A stretch of 64,000 bases of DNA from Betaproteobacteria bacterium (GCA_021298815.1 JAJTHE010000013.1:54407-118406); one strand, 5' to 3'. Positions 46,268 through 56,356 are shown, counted from the first letter of the stretch. Made by a program: numbers and translations. The notes: a model not told the origin generated them from the letters alone.

Positions 46268-49200
46268 ATGAGCAACAGTTCAATCTCCAGGCTGTTCATC
46301 GAGCGTCCGGTGGCGACCGCCACGCTGATGATCGCGCTGGTGTTCTTCGGCTTCATCGGCTTCCAGAAGCTGCCGGTGAACGAACTGCCGAACGTCGACT
46401 TTCCGAACATCCTGGTCACCGCCGACCTGCCCGGCGCCAACCCCGAGATCATGGCGACCACCGTGGCGACGGTGCTGGAGCGGCAGTTCAGCACCATCTC
46501 CGGCCTCGATTCCATGAACTCGGTGTCCCGCGACGGAAACACGCGGATCACGCTGCAGTTCAACATCGACCGCGACATCGACGCCGCGGCGCAGGACGTG
46601 CAGTCGGCGATCGCCGTGGTGCAGCGGCGCCTGCCCGACGGGATGGAGCCGCCGGTCATGCGCAAGCTCAACCCCGCCGACTCCCCGATCCTGTTCCTCG
46701 CCTTCACCGGCGAGAACCTGACCCTGTCCCGGCTCAACGAGTTCGCCGACACGCGCATCGCGCAGCGCCTGTCGATGATCCAGGGCGTGGCGCAGGTGCA
46801 GATCTTCGGCGCGCAGAAGTACGCGCTGCGGCTGTATGTCGATCCGTCGAAGCTCGCGCGGCGCAACCTCGGCCTGGAGCAGGTGGTGTCTGCGGTGCAG
46901 CAGGGCAACAGCAACCTGCCCTCGGGGTCGATCGACGGCGGCGCGCGCAACTACTCGGTCCGGGTGGACGGCTCGATCGACACCGCCCGCGAGTTCCGCA
47001 ACGTGGTGGTCGCCTACCGCGACGGAGCGCCGGTGCGTTTCGGCGACATCGGCCGGGTGGTCGAGAGCGTGCAGAACGAACGCTCCTGGACCTGGTTCAA
47101 CCGCGACCGCGCCATCGTGCTCGCCGTGCAGCGCCAGCCGGGTTCGAACACCGTCGAAGTGGTGCGCCGGATCAACGAGATCCTCCCCGAACTGACCACC
47201 GCCCTGCCCGCCGGCGCGAAGATGGACGTGATCTTCGACCGCTCGGTGTTCATCAAGGCCTCGATCAACGAGGTCTACAAGAAGCTGTTCATCGCTACCG
47301 CCTTCGTCGTGCTGGTGATCCTGTTCTTCCTGCGCAACCTGCGGGCGACGGTGATCACCGCGACCGTGCTGCCTACCGCGATGATGGGTACCTTCGGCAT
47401 CATGTACCTGCTCGGCTACTCGATCAACAACCTGTCGCTGATCGCGATCATCCTGGCGGTTGGCTTCGTCGTCGACGACGCGATCGTGGTGCTGGAGAAC
47501 ATCGCCCGCCACATGGAGATGGGCAAGACGCGGATGCAGGCCGCCTTCGACGGCGCGAAGGAGATCGGCTTCACCATCCTGTCGATGACGGTGTCGCTGT
47601 GCGCGGTGTTCCTGCCGATCCTGTTCATGGGCGGGCTGCTCGGACGCCTGTTCACCGAGTTCGCGGTCACCGTGGGCATCGCGGTCGCGCTGTCGGGCAT
47701 CATCTCGCTGTCGCTCACACCGATGCTGTGCAGCCGCTACCTCACCACGTCGCACAGCAACCTGTTCTTCTTCAGGTGGTTCGAGGCCGCGTTCGAGGCG
47801 ACCAAGCGCGGCTACGAGCGGTCGCTGCGCTGGTCGATGCGCCATCGCGGCCTGATGCTGCTGGTCTCGGCGCTCGTGCTGTACGGCACGTACATGCTGC
47901 TGATGGCCATCCCCAAGGGCTTCATTCCGCGCCAGGACACCGGCGTGATCAACGTCACCACGCGCGGCCCCGAAGGCCTGACCTTCGAGGAGATGTCGCG
48001 CCGGCAGGCCCTGGTCGCGGACACGGTGCTGAAGAACCCGAACGTGGCGGCGATCCGCTCGAGCGCGGGACAGGGCTTCGGCGGCGTGCAGCAGCCCAAC
48101 GTGGGCTCGATGACGGTGCGCCTGGTGCCGATGGAGGAGCGCGACGTGCGCGCCGACGGCGTGATCGAGCAGCTGCGCGAAAGCTTCCGCGGCCCGGCGA
48201 GCCAGGGCCTGCGCATCTTCCTGTCGAACCCGCCGGCGGTGAACCTGGGCGGCGGCATCACCAATGCCGACTACCAGCTCGTGCTGGCCGGCTCCGACCT
48301 GCAGGCCCTGTACGCGCCGGCCGAGGCGCTGGAGGCACGGTTGCGCGAACTGCGGTCGCTGCGCGACGTGAACACCTCGCTCGAGCTGCGCAACCCGCAG
48401 ATCCGGGTGCAGATCCAGCGCGACCGTGCGGCAGCGCTCGGCATCACGCCGCAGCAGATCGAGGCGGCGATGTACAACGCCTTCGGCGGGCGCCAGATCA
48501 CCACGCTGTACGGCGACACCGACCAGTACGACGTGCTGCTGCAGGTCGACAAGGCGTTCCAGCAGAACATCAATGCCCTGTCGATGATCCACGTGCAGAG
48601 CCCGGGCGGCATCACGGTGCCCCTGTCGAGCGTCGCGACCATCACCCGCGGCGTCGGGCCGATGACAGTGCAGCATTTCGGACAGCTCGCTTCGGTCACC
48701 CTGTCGTTCAATGCCTCGGCCGGGGTGTCGGTCGGCGAGGCCGTGGACGACGCGCTTCGAGTTGCCTACGAGACGGTCCCGGCCGACATCTCGGTGAACC
48801 TCGCCGGCAGCGCCAAGTTCTTCCAGGATTCGACCAAGGCCCTGCCGATCCTCCTGCTGATCACCATCCTGGTGATCTACGGCGTGCTGGCGATCCTCTA
48901 CGAGCACTTCGGGCATCCGATCACCATCCTGACCGCCCTGCCCCTGGCCGGCTTCGGCGCGCTGCTCACGCTGATCCTGTTCGGCTACGAGCTGAACGTG
49001 TTCAGCTTCGTGGGCATCATCCTGCTGGTCGGGCTGGTCAAGAAGAACGGCATCATGATGGTCGACTTCGCGCTGCAGCTGCAGCGCGAGCGGGGCCTCA
49101 CCCCGATCGACGCGATCGTCGAGGCCTGCGTGGTGCGCTACCGGCCGATCATGATGACCAGCTTCGCCGCGGTGTTCGCGACGCTGCCGATCGCGATGGC

Positions 49201-49429
49201 GGACGGGGTCGGCGCCGAATCGAGGGCGCCGATCGGGCTCGCGGTGGTCGGCGGCCTGCTCTTCTCGCAGCTGCTGACCCTCTACGTGACGCCGACCTTC
49301 TTCGTGAGCCTGGACCGCGCCACCCGCTTCCTGCGCGGCGACCGCCGCAAGCCGGAAGAGGCGTTCTACATCGAGCCGGAATCGCAGCGGAAGGTGGCGC
49401 CGGTGGCGACCGAGGGCGCGGCAGGCTGA
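46268..49429 (+). CDS. RND-family (HAE1) inner-membrane multidrug efflux pump
   Basis: A 1053-residue proton-driven transporter with twelve membrane segments and two large periplasmic loops. It opens SRLFIERPVATATLMIALV. The proton-relay Asp pair is in VGFVVDDAIVVLENI near residue 400, and the mirrored segment VGLVKKNGIMMVDFA is in the second half, as in MdtB/MexB. It lies 71 bp after the adaptor gene. Only one pump gene is present, unlike MdtBC, so it should be a homotrimer. Confidence 0.94.
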   Translation: MSNSSISRLFIERPVATATLMIALVFFGFIGFQKLPVNELPNVDFPNILVTADLPGANPEIMATTVATVLERQFSTISGLDSMNSVSRDGNTRITLQFNIDRDIDAAAQDVQSAIAVVQRRLPDGMEPPVMRKLNPADSPILFLAFTGENLTLSRLNEFADTRIAQRLSMIQGVAQVQIFGAQKYALRLYVDPSKLARRNLGLEQVVSAVQQGNSNLPSGSIDGGARNYSVRVDGSIDTAREFRNVVVAYRDGAPVRFGDIGRVVESVQNERSWTWFNRDRAIVLAVQRQPGSNTVEVVRRINEILPELTTALPAGAKMDVIFDRSVFIKASINEVYKKLFIATAFVVLVILFFLRNLRATVITATVLPTAMMGTFGIMYLLGYSINNLSLIAIILAVGFVVDDAIVVLENIARHMEMGKTRMQAAFDGAKEIGFTILSMTVSLCAVFLPILFMGGLLGRLFTEFAVTVGIAVALSGIISLSLTPMLCSRYLTTSHSNLFFFRWFEAAFEATKRGYERSLRWSMRHRGLMLLVSALVLYGTYMLLMAIPKGFIPRQDTGVINVTTRGPEGLTFEEMSRRQALVADTVLKNPNVAAIRSSAGQGFGGVQQPNVGSMTVRLVPMEERDVRADGVIEQLRESFRGPASQGLRIFLSNPPAVNLGGGITNADYQLVLAGSDLQALYAPAEALEARLRELRSLRDVNTSLELRNPQIRVQIQRDRAAALGITPQQIEAAMYNAFGGRQITTLYGDTDQYDVLLQVDKAFQQNINALSMIHVQSPGGITVPLSSVATITRGVGPMTVQHFGQLASVTLSFNASAGVSVGEAVDDALRVAYETVPADISVNLAGSAKFFQDSTKALPILLLITILVIYGVLAILYEHFGHPITILTALPLAGFGALLTLILFGYELNVFSFVGIILLVGLVKKNGIMMVDFALQLQRERGLTPIDAIVEACVVRYRPIMMTSFAAVFATLPIAMADGVGAESRAPIGLAVVGGLLFSQLLTLYVTPTFFVSLDRATRFLRGDRRKPEEAFYIEPESQRKVAPVATEGAAG

Positions 49430-49531
49430 GGCCGGCCCGGCGGGCGCCCGGCCGGCGCCCGCGCAGCGCTAAAGGTCCGGGCAGTCCGGCCGTTAAATGG
49501 GAGTCACTGTTCGGTTCCAGGACGAGCTCCC

Positions 49532-50506
49532 ATGGCAGCAGCAGCGCACCCCGTCGTTTCCGTATCCGCCGCAACGCAGGATGGCTCCGGCGATCCCGCC
49601 ATCGAACGCCAGCTGTTCGAGAACCTGCAGCATCGGGTCGATGCGTTCGATCCCGCGCGCCTGCCGCGCCTGTCGCCGCTGGCCGCCCGCCTGTCCGGGA
49701 TGAACGTGAGCGAGATCGGGTCTGCGCGCGAGTTCTGCCGCCTGATCGAGCACGAACCGGTGCTGGTCGCCCGCCTCATCGGCCTCGCCAACTCGGTCGC
49801 CTTCGGCATGCCCGGCAAGCGGTTCAACACGCTCGAGCAGGCGCTGATGCGAATCGGGCTGCACCAGTCGGCGCAGATCTGCTTCGCGCTGCTGTGCAAC
49901 CGGGCGATCGGCAACACCATCGCCCCGCGCTGGCGCAGCGCGCTCTGGGTGCATGCGCTGTGCACCGCCGCGTCCGCGAACAAGATCGCGCGCGAGCTGG
50001 AGAGCTGCGATCCGAACGATGCCTACCTCGGCGGGCTGATCTACGACATCGGCCTGATGGCGCTCGAGTGCGTGCAGTCGGGGACGCTGGATGCAATCGC
50101 CGCGCGTGCCGAAGCCGAAGGACGCCGGATGCGCGAGGTCGAGGACGAAGTGGCCGGCGAGGCACGCGACCGCCTGGCGCGCACGCTGCTCGCAAGCTGG
50201 TCGATGCCGGTGCCGATCATCGACGCGGTGAGCTGCCGGGCGCTGAGCAGCATGGACCAGGATTCGATGCCGGCCGTGCTCTGGTGCGCCGACCACATGG
50301 CGCGTTCGCGCAAGCTGGTGGAGGGCATCTACCTCGACGAGGAACCACCGCTGCCGCTGCCCATCTGCACCGAGGACGTCCTTCCCGACGCCTTCCATAC
50401 CGCATGCTCCCTGGCCCCCGCAGAGGCCGTCAAGATCGAGGCGCGCGTGGCGAGCCAGGTGCAGGCCCTGCGCGCGATGGCCTCCATGTTCACCCAGATC
50501 CGCTGA
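49532..50506 (+). CDS. HDOD-domain protein, first of a tandem pair
   Basis: A 324-residue protein with an HDOD domain over about residues 40-240: RLPRLSPLAARLSGMN, FCRLIEHEPVLVARLIGLANS, LEQALMRIGLHQSAQICFALL and YLGGLIYDIGLMALE. HDOD domains resemble HD phosphohydrolases without the metal residues and act in signalling and stress or chemotaxis regulation. No output domain is attached. Start at 49532 precedes an Ala/Val-rich 25-residue leader. Confidence 0.87.
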   Translation: MAAAAHPVVSVSAATQDGSGDPAIERQLFENLQHRVDAFDPARLPRLSPLAARLSGMNVSEIGSAREFCRLIEHEPVLVARLIGLANSVAFGMPGKRFNTLEQALMRIGLHQSAQICFALLCNRAIGNTIAPRWRSALWVHALCTAASANKIARELESCDPNDAYLGGLIYDIGLMALECVQSGTLDAIAARAEAEGRRMREVEDEVAGEARDRLARTLLASWSMPVPIIDAVSCRALSSMDQDSMPAVLWCADHMARSRKLVEGIYLDEEPPLPLPICTEDVLPDAFHTACSLAPAEAVKIEARVASQVQALRAMASMFTQIR

Positions 50507-50531
50507 CACCCCGAAGGACCCCCGCCGGCCC

Positions 50532-51545
50532 ATGGATGATTCGCTCGATTTCACCACCCCGGCCGCAGCCGCACCGCCCCCCCGGGCGGCCGTTGCCGCG
50601 CCGGCACCTGCTGCCCCGGCATCGCCGTCGGCCGGCGCACCTGCCAACTCGGCGCTGGGAAAGCTCTCCGAGCGCCTCGACGCCCTCGACCTGAACGCCC
50701 TGCCCCGGGTATCCCCGGTCGCGACCAAGCTGGCCGCGCTCAATCCGTCCGAACTCGATTCGGTCAAGTCGTTCTGCGCGATCATCGAGCAGGAGCCGAT
50801 CTGCGTCGCACGCCTGATCGGCCTGGCCAACTCGGTGGCCTTCGGCATCCCGGGCAAGAAGTTCAATGCGCTCGACCAGGCGGTCAACCGCATCGGCCTG
50901 GAGCGCGCGGCGCAGACCGCGTTCGGCATGCTCTGCGGACAGGCGCTGAACAAGGGCCTGTCGAGCCAGTGGCGGGAGTTCCTCTGGCTGCACGCGATGG
51001 CCGTCGCCCATGGCGCCAGCATGCTGGCGACCAAGGTGGCCCCGCAGGAACGCGCCAACGCCTACCTCGCCGGCATGATCTACGACATCGGCACGCTGGT
51101 GATCGAATGCCTGCAGGCCGGCACGCTCGACCTGCTGCTGCAGACCGCGATCGCGCGCGACATGAAGCTCGGCCAGGTGGAAGCGGTCATGCTCGGCAAG
51201 GCGCGCCGCGCCGTGTCCAACGCGCTGCTGAAGAAGTGGAGCCTGCCCGAGGACATCATCGGCGCGGTCGCCGAGCGCGACTTCGACAGCATCGAGCCCG
51301 ATTCCCTCTCGGCGATCCTGGCCGTCGCCGACGAACTCGCCCGATCGGAGATCGTGATGGGTGCCGTGTATGCCGACGTCGATCCCCCGTTCCCGCTCGA
51401 TTCGATCATGCTCGACGGCGTGTCCGATCGCACCGGCTCGCTGCTGTCCCTCGACGTGGACGTGTACGAGTCGATCGGCGAGCGGCTGTCCAACCAGGTG
51501 ATGGCGTTGCGGGCGACCGCGGAATCGTTCTCCCGGTCGCACTGA
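50532..51545 (+). CDS. HDOD-domain protein, second of a tandem pair
   Basis: A 337-residue paralogue of the previous gene, starting 25 bp after it. The matching blocks are FCAIIEQEPICVARLIGLANS, LDQAVNRIGLERAAQTAFGML and YLAGMIYDIGTLVIE, so the pair arose by duplication. The first 40 residues are an unrelated Ala/Pro-rich linker. Divergence elsewhere is large, so the copies probably have separate partners. Confidence 0.87.
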   Translation: MDDSLDFTTPAAAAPPPRAAVAAPAPAAPASPSAGAPANSALGKLSERLDALDLNALPRVSPVATKLAALNPSELDSVKSFCAIIEQEPICVARLIGLANSVAFGIPGKKFNALDQAVNRIGLERAAQTAFGMLCGQALNKGLSSQWREFLWLHAMAVAHGASMLATKVAPQERANAYLAGMIYDIGTLVIECLQAGTLDLLLQTAIARDMKLGQVEAVMLGKARRAVSNALLKKWSLPEDIIGAVAERDFDSIEPDSLSAILAVADELARSEIVMGAVYADVDPPFPLDSIMLDGVSDRTGSLLSLDVDVYESIGERLSNQVMALRATAESFSRSH

Positions 51546-51624
51546 GCGACAGAGCGGCCGCTTCGGCCTGCGGACAGCCCAGCGGCCGCGACGCGAGGCA
51601 GGGGGCTGCGATACGCTCACTTCC

Positions 51625-52878
51625 ATGCCGTCGCCTGCCACCCTGATTGCGCTCCTGCTGCCGATGACCGTCGCGATCGCCGTGGCGCTGTCGCTGTCGA
51701 CCGGCCGCAGCGACGCACAGGTGCTGCCGGCAGCGGCGCGCAATGCCGATGCCTGCGTACGCCCCGGCCAGTGGCTGGGCACGTCCGCCGGCATGGGCGG
51801 CGAGCCCGACGCCGCCCTGATGCCAAGGTCGGCGCCCGAACTGATCGCCGCCGCGGCGCGCCGCCCGGTGGTGCTGCTGGGCGAGTACCACGACAACGTC
51901 GACCACCATCGCTGGCAGCTGCAGGTGCTGGCCGCACTGCATGCGCAGCGCCCGGACATGGTGATCGGCTTCGAGATGTTCCCGCGCCGCGTACAGCCGG
52001 CGCTCGACCGCTGGGTGGCGGGCGAGCTGTCGGAAGCGGAGTTCCTGAAGGCATCGGACTGGAACCGCGTCTGGGGCTTCGACCCGCAACTCTACCTGCC
52101 ACTGTTCCATTTCGCCCGGCTCAACCGCATCCCGATGGTCGCGCTCAACGTCGAGCGCACGCTGGTGCGCCAGGTCGGCGCGGGCGGCTGGGACAGCGTG
52201 CCCGAGGCCCAGCGCGAAGGCGTGACGCGCCCGGCGCCGCCGGCGCCCGCCTATGCCGCGCGCCTGCGCGAGACGTTCGAGCAGCACATGCCGCGCGCAC
52301 CGGGCAGCCCGCCCGCAGCCGATGCCGAAGCCCGCTTCAACCGCTTCCTCGAGGCGCAGCTCACCTGGGACCGGGCGATGGCCGAGGCGCTCGCCCGCCG
52401 CGCACGCGCGCCGTCGGCGCCGCTGGTGGTGGGCGTGATGGGCAGCGGCCACCTGCAGTTCGGACAGGGCGTACCGGAACAGCTGCGCGCACTGGGCATC
52501 GCCGAGGCCTACACGATGGTCCCGTTCGACCTCGCCGCGGGCGAAGCCTGCGCCCGGCCACCGGCGGCACTCGCCAACGCCGTGTTCGTCGTGCCGGCCA
52601 CGCGCGCCGCCGTGCCCGGGCCGCGGCTGGGCGTCTCGCTCGGCATGGCCGACGGCCAGCCGCGCATCGACAAGGTCGGCGCGGACAGCCTGGCCGAACG
52701 CAGCGGCCTGCGCGCCGGCGACCGCGTGCTGCGCGTGGCCGGCAGCAGCGCGCGCAGCGCACAGGACCTGACCACCGCGGTGCGCGAACAGCCGCCAGGC
52801 ACGGTGCTGCCGATCGTCGTGCAGCGCGACGGGCGCGAGATCGAAGTGCTGGTGCGATTCCCGCCGCGCACGCCGTGA
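51625..52878 (+). CDS. ChaN-family protein with C-terminal PDZ domain
   Basis: A 417-residue exported protein. A hydrophobic signal segment (about 7-25) ends near SDAQV; no lipobox Cys is apparent although many ChaN homologues are lipoproteins. The ChaN core has VVLLGEYHDNVDHHRWQLQVL, GFEMFPRRVQPALDRW, DWNRVWGFDPQLYLPL and VVGVMGSGHLQFGQGVP; its conserved His, Glu and Gly segments bind haem or metal in relatives. From about residue 330 a PDZ domain follows (GLRAGDRVLRVAGSSARSAQDL). It overlaps the next gene (GTGA), implying joint action. Confidence 0.87.
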   Translation: MPSPATLIALLLPMTVAIAVALSLSTGRSDAQVLPAAARNADACVRPGQWLGTSAGMGGEPDAALMPRSAPELIAAAARRPVVLLGEYHDNVDHHRWQLQVLAALHAQRPDMVIGFEMFPRRVQPALDRWVAGELSEAEFLKASDWNRVWGFDPQLYLPLFHFARLNRIPMVALNVERTLVRQVGAGGWDSVPEAQREGVTRPAPPAPAYAARLRETFEQHMPRAPGSPPAADAEARFNRFLEAQLTWDRAMAEALARRARAPSAPLVVGVMGSGHLQFGQGVPEQLRALGIAEAYTMVPFDLAAGEACARPPAALANAVFVVPATRAAVPGPRLGVSLGMADGQPRIDKVGADSLAERSGLRAGDRVLRVAGSSARSAQDLTTAVREQPPGTVLPIVVQRDGREIEVLVRFPPRTP

Positions 52879-54944
52879 ACGCCCTGCGGTCACTTCGGCT
52901 GCTGATGCTGGCCGTGCTGGCGCTGGTGCCGGCAGTGCAGGCAGCGCAGGCAGCGCAGGCAGCGCAGGCAACAGCGACCGCGCAGGTCGTGCCGACGTTC
53001 GCGATGGAGGTGCGCATCGATCCCGCGAGCCGCCTGCTGCAGGGCGAAGGCACCTGGACGGTGCCGCCGGGCGTCGCGCTGGAACTCACGCTCGACCGGC
53101 GCTTCAGGCTCGAATCGATCATCGTCGACGGCCGGCCGCGGCCGCTGCCACCGGACGGCACGGCGGCTGCCGGCACGGCACGCCACCGGGTGAGCATCGC
53201 CGCGACGCCCACGCGCAGCCAGTCCTGGCAGTTCCGCTGGCGCGGCGAACTGGCGCCGCTCGACGGCGGCATCGACCATCGCGGCGTGATCGGCGCGCTG
53301 CCGCCGATGGCATCGATCCGCGGCAGCTACCTGCCGGCCGGATCGGCCTGGTATCCGGAAGCCGATGTACCCGCGACCTTCCGGATACAGGTGACGGTGC
53401 CCGCGGGCCAGCACGCGGTGGTACCCGGCCGGCTGCTGTCCGAATCCACCGAGGGCAAGGAAACCCGTGCCGCCTTCGACACGCCGCTGCCGACCGAAGG
53501 CCTCACGCTGATGGCCGGCCCGTACCGCATCGACGAGCGCATGCTGGCCCTGCCCGGCGGGCGCAAGGTGCGCCTGCGCACCTGGTTCACCGAGGCGCTG
53601 CAGCCGCTCGCCCAGGACTACCTCGCGGCGGCCGCCGGCTACATCGAGCGCTATGACCGCGAGATCGGCAACTATGCGTTCGACGGCTTCAGCATCGTGT
53701 CCTCGCCGCTGCCCACCGGCTTCGGGCTGCCCGGCGCGACCTACATCGGCGAGGCCGTGCTCAGGCTGCCGTTCATGCGCGGACAGTCGCTCGCCCATGA
53801 AGTGCTGCACAACTGGTGGGGCAACGGCGTGCGCGTGGACTGGCGGCGCGGCAACTGGAGCGAAGGCCTCACCACGCTGATGGCAGACCATGCGCTGCGC
53901 ATGGCGCAGTCGCCCGAGGCCGGCCGGCAGATGCGCTGGGGCTGGCTGCGCGATTTCGCCGCGGTCGCCCCGGGCACGGACACGCCGCTGGATCGATTCA
54001 CCGCGCGCACGCATGGCGCGGCATCCGCGGTCGGCTACGGCAAGTCGGCGATGCTGTTCCACATGGTTCGTGCCGAGATCGGCGAGGCCGCGTTCAACGA
54101 AGCCCTGCGCGACCTTTGGCGCAGCCATGCCGGACAGGCCGCCGGATGGCGCGACCTGCAGGCAGCCTTCGAGAAGCGCGCCGGCCGTCCGCTGGCCGGC
54201 CTGATCGCGCCGATGCTGTCGGGCACCGGTGCACCGATGCTCGTGCCGCAGTCGATCCGCCACGACGCCACGCGCGGCGGGCTGGTCGTCACCTTCGCCG
54301 AGCCGGTGCCCTACAGCTACGCACTGCCGGTCGCCGCATGGCATGGCGAGCGTGCCGAGCCCGCCCTGCTGCCGGTGCGCCGGGGCGAACGCAGCGCGGT
54401 GCTGCCGCTGCAGGACGGGCGCGTGCCCGACGCGCTGCAGGTCGATCCCGACTTCGCGGCCTGGCGCCGCCTCGGTCCCGGCGAGTCGCCGCCGCTGCTG
54501 CGCGATGCGATGCTGGCGCCGGACATCCGCGTGCTGGTCGCGAGCGACGGGGACGACAGCTGGCGCCTGGCCGCGGGCGAGCTCGCCACGCGCATGCTGG
54601 AGGCGCAGCGCCCACCGACGGCGCGCATCGCGGACCTGGACGCGGCGGCACCCCTGCTGGTGATCGGACGCCACGAGGACATCGAGCGGCTGGTCCGGCG
54701 CGATCCTCGCCTGGCACGGCCGGCCGCGCTCGCGCGCATGCCCGATGCGACGCTCTGGGCCACGCGCGCGGCCAACGGCGCGCCGCGCGTGCTCGTCTCG
54801 GTCGAGGACACCGCCGCCCTGATCGACCTGCATCGACGGGCACCGCATTACGGCGCACAGGGACATGTCGGTTTTCGCAACGGGCGAGCAATTGCCTCGG
54901 GCATCGGCAACATCGAGACACCGAAGGTGCCGGTCACGCCCTGA
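52875..54944 (+). CDS. M1-like zinc aminopeptidase, exported
   Basis: A 689-residue protein. The start is a GTG (52875) overlapping the previous stop; a signal peptide with an AAQ-repeat (QAAQAAQAAQA) near its end follows. The zinc motif is HEVLH at residues 308-312 with the downstream Glu ligand in NWSEG at 330, giving HExxH-X17-E, one shorter than classical M1. FGLPGATYIGEAVL precedes it in the place of GAMEN, so that exopeptidase motif is absent. A 200-residue C-terminal region has no recognised domain. Coupling to the ChaN-PDZ gene suggests an envelope protein-quality or haem-related pair. Confidence 0.83.
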   Translation: MNALRSLRLLMLAVLALVPAVQAAQAAQAAQATATAQVVPTFAMEVRIDPASRLLQGEGTWTVPPGVALELTLDRRFRLESIIVDGRPRPLPPDGTAAAGTARHRVSIAATPTRSQSWQFRWRGELAPLDGGIDHRGVIGALPPMASIRGSYLPAGSAWYPEADVPATFRIQVTVPAGQHAVVPGRLLSESTEGKETRAAFDTPLPTEGLTLMAGPYRIDERMLALPGGRKVRLRTWFTEALQPLAQDYLAAAAGYIERYDREIGNYAFDGFSIVSSPLPTGFGLPGATYIGEAVLRLPFMRGQSLAHEVLHNWWGNGVRVDWRRGNWSEGLTTLMADHALRMAQSPEAGRQMRWGWLRDFAAVAPGTDTPLDRFTARTHGAASAVGYGKSAMLFHMVRAEIGEAAFNEALRDLWRSHAGQAAGWRDLQAAFEKRAGRPLAGLIAPMLSGTGAPMLVPQSIRHDATRGGLVVTFAEPVPYSYALPVAAWHGERAEPALLPVRRGERSAVLPLQDGRVPDALQVDPDFAAWRRLGPGESPPLLRDAMLAPDIRVLVASDGDDSWRLAAGELATRMLEAQRPPTARIADLDAAAPLLVIGRHEDIERLVRRDPRLARPAALARMPDATLWATRAANGAPRVLVSVEDTAALIDLHRRAPHYGAQGHVGFRNGRAIASGIGNIETPKVPVTP

Positions 54945-55061
54945 GCGCAGCGCGCCCGGTCGCCTTAGTCGCTCTGCGCATATCGTTGCAAGAAGATAGA
55001 CGTTCAAGTCGACGGCGCCGCACGTTACCCTTGCGGCCCCCCGGACTACGAACGATGCTCC

Positions 55062-56069
55062 ATGCGCACCGCCCTGCCCGTCTCGCAGCGTATGCCTGCT
55101 GCCCTGCTGACCCTGCTTCTGGTCGTTGCTTAAACGGCGCTCGCGCCAACCGTAGTCCACGCGAACGACATCCGCTTCCCGACGAGACCGGTGCGCTTCA
55201 TCGTCGGCAATACCGCAGGCAGCGGCGCCGACCTGGCCGCCCGCATCGTCGCCCGTGCGCTGACGGACGCATGGAAGGAGGCGGTGGTGGTGGACAACCG
55301 CGGCGGCGTCGGCGGCCTGCTGGCTGCCGAGATCGTCGCCAAGGCCGAGCCCGACGGACAGACGCTGATGCTCGCGCAGGAGGGCGCCATCATCATCGCG
55401 CCCGCCATCCAGCGCAGTGTCGCCGTCGACCCGCAGAAGGCGCTCGCACCCGTGGTGAACCTGGCCGACACCGACTACGTGCTGATCGCATCGGCCAAGT
55501 CCGGCATCCGGTCGCTGGACGACCTGCGCGCGCTCGCGCTGAAGCAGCCCGGCCAGCGCACCTTTGCCTCGGCCGGCGTCGGCTCGGTGCACCACCTCGG
55601 CTTCGAACAGCTGAACCAGTTGCTCGGCATCTCGATGGTGCATGTCCCCTTCAAGGGCGGCCCGCCCGGCGCGGCCGAGGTCGCAGCCGGCAACGTCGAT
55701 GCGATGTTCGTGTCGCCCGCGGCCGCGATGGGCTTCGCCACCAACGGCCGCGTCACCGTGATCGCCACCGGCGGGGTGAAACGCAATCCGCAGTTCGCGG
55801 CCGCGCCCGCGGTCGGCGAAACCTACAAGGGCTTCCGCGTGGTGAGCTGGTTCGCCCTGTTCGCACCGGCAAGCACGCCTTCGCGCGTGCTGGAGAAGAT
55901 CGCGCGCGATGCCACCGACGTCGTCCGCTCCGCCGACATCCGCGCACAGCTCTCCGCACAGGGGATCAATGCCGTGGGTGGCACGCCGAAGCAGATGGCC
56001 GACCTGGTGCGTTCGGACATGCGAACGTATGGGGAAACGATCAAGCGGCTGAAGATCACTGCGGAGTGA
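55062..56069 (+). pseudogene. Bug/TctC-family gene with a stop codon inside the signal peptide (8 of 8)
   Basis: The frame from ATG 55062 reads a good signal start (MRTALPVSQRMPAALL and a Leu/Val core), then TAA at 55131-55133, and continues in the same frame with TALAPTVVHANDIRFPTRPVRFIV-type Bug sequence (motifs FPTRPVRFIV, NRGGVGGLLA, HVPFKGGPP) to 56069. Everything apart from that one codon looks intact. Restarting downstream (for example GTG 55191) would yield a protein without a signal peptide. It is thus a recent pseudogene, or a base-call error; no Bug-linked catabolic gene is nearby. Confidence 0.8.
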
Positions 56070-56145
56070 CAGGCCAGCGGTCATCCCGGGTACCGGCGGC
56101 GCGGGCGCGGTAGAATCTGCGCATCGGTGCTGTCGGCCGGTCCAC

Positions 56146-56221
56146 GCCCCGGTAGCTCAGTGGATAGAGCAGCCCCCTCCTAAGGGGCAGGTCGGACGTT
56201 CGATTCGTCTTCGGGGCGCCA
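56146..56221 (+). tRNA. tRNA-Arg (anticodon CCT)
   Basis: A complete 76-nt cloverleaf ending in encoded CCA. Acceptor GCCCCGG pairs with TCGGGGC (one G-T), the D arm is GCTC...GAGC, the anticodon stem GCCCC/GGGGC encloses CTCCTAA (anticodon CCT), and the T arm GGACG/CGTCT encloses TTCGATT. A possible TAGAAT -10 lies at 56111-56116. The gene is the probable attachment site of the integrase encoded 224 bp downstream. Confidence 0.96.
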
Positions 56222-56356
56222 GTACGATCCCCTCCCAAGTGCACGAGAAACGCATCAGAGTGCAGCAATCCTCTGATCCGTAAAGGGAAGTAGATTTCCC
56301 TGGTGTCTTGCGAGTGCATGATGCAGCCGCCCGGGTGCGCGTGAACGCACACGCTT

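Noticed and set aside
55191..56069. Intact Bug gene starting at GTG 55191
   Set aside because: It would lack the signal peptide and the first family motif, which are encoded upstream on the other side of the in-frame TAA.
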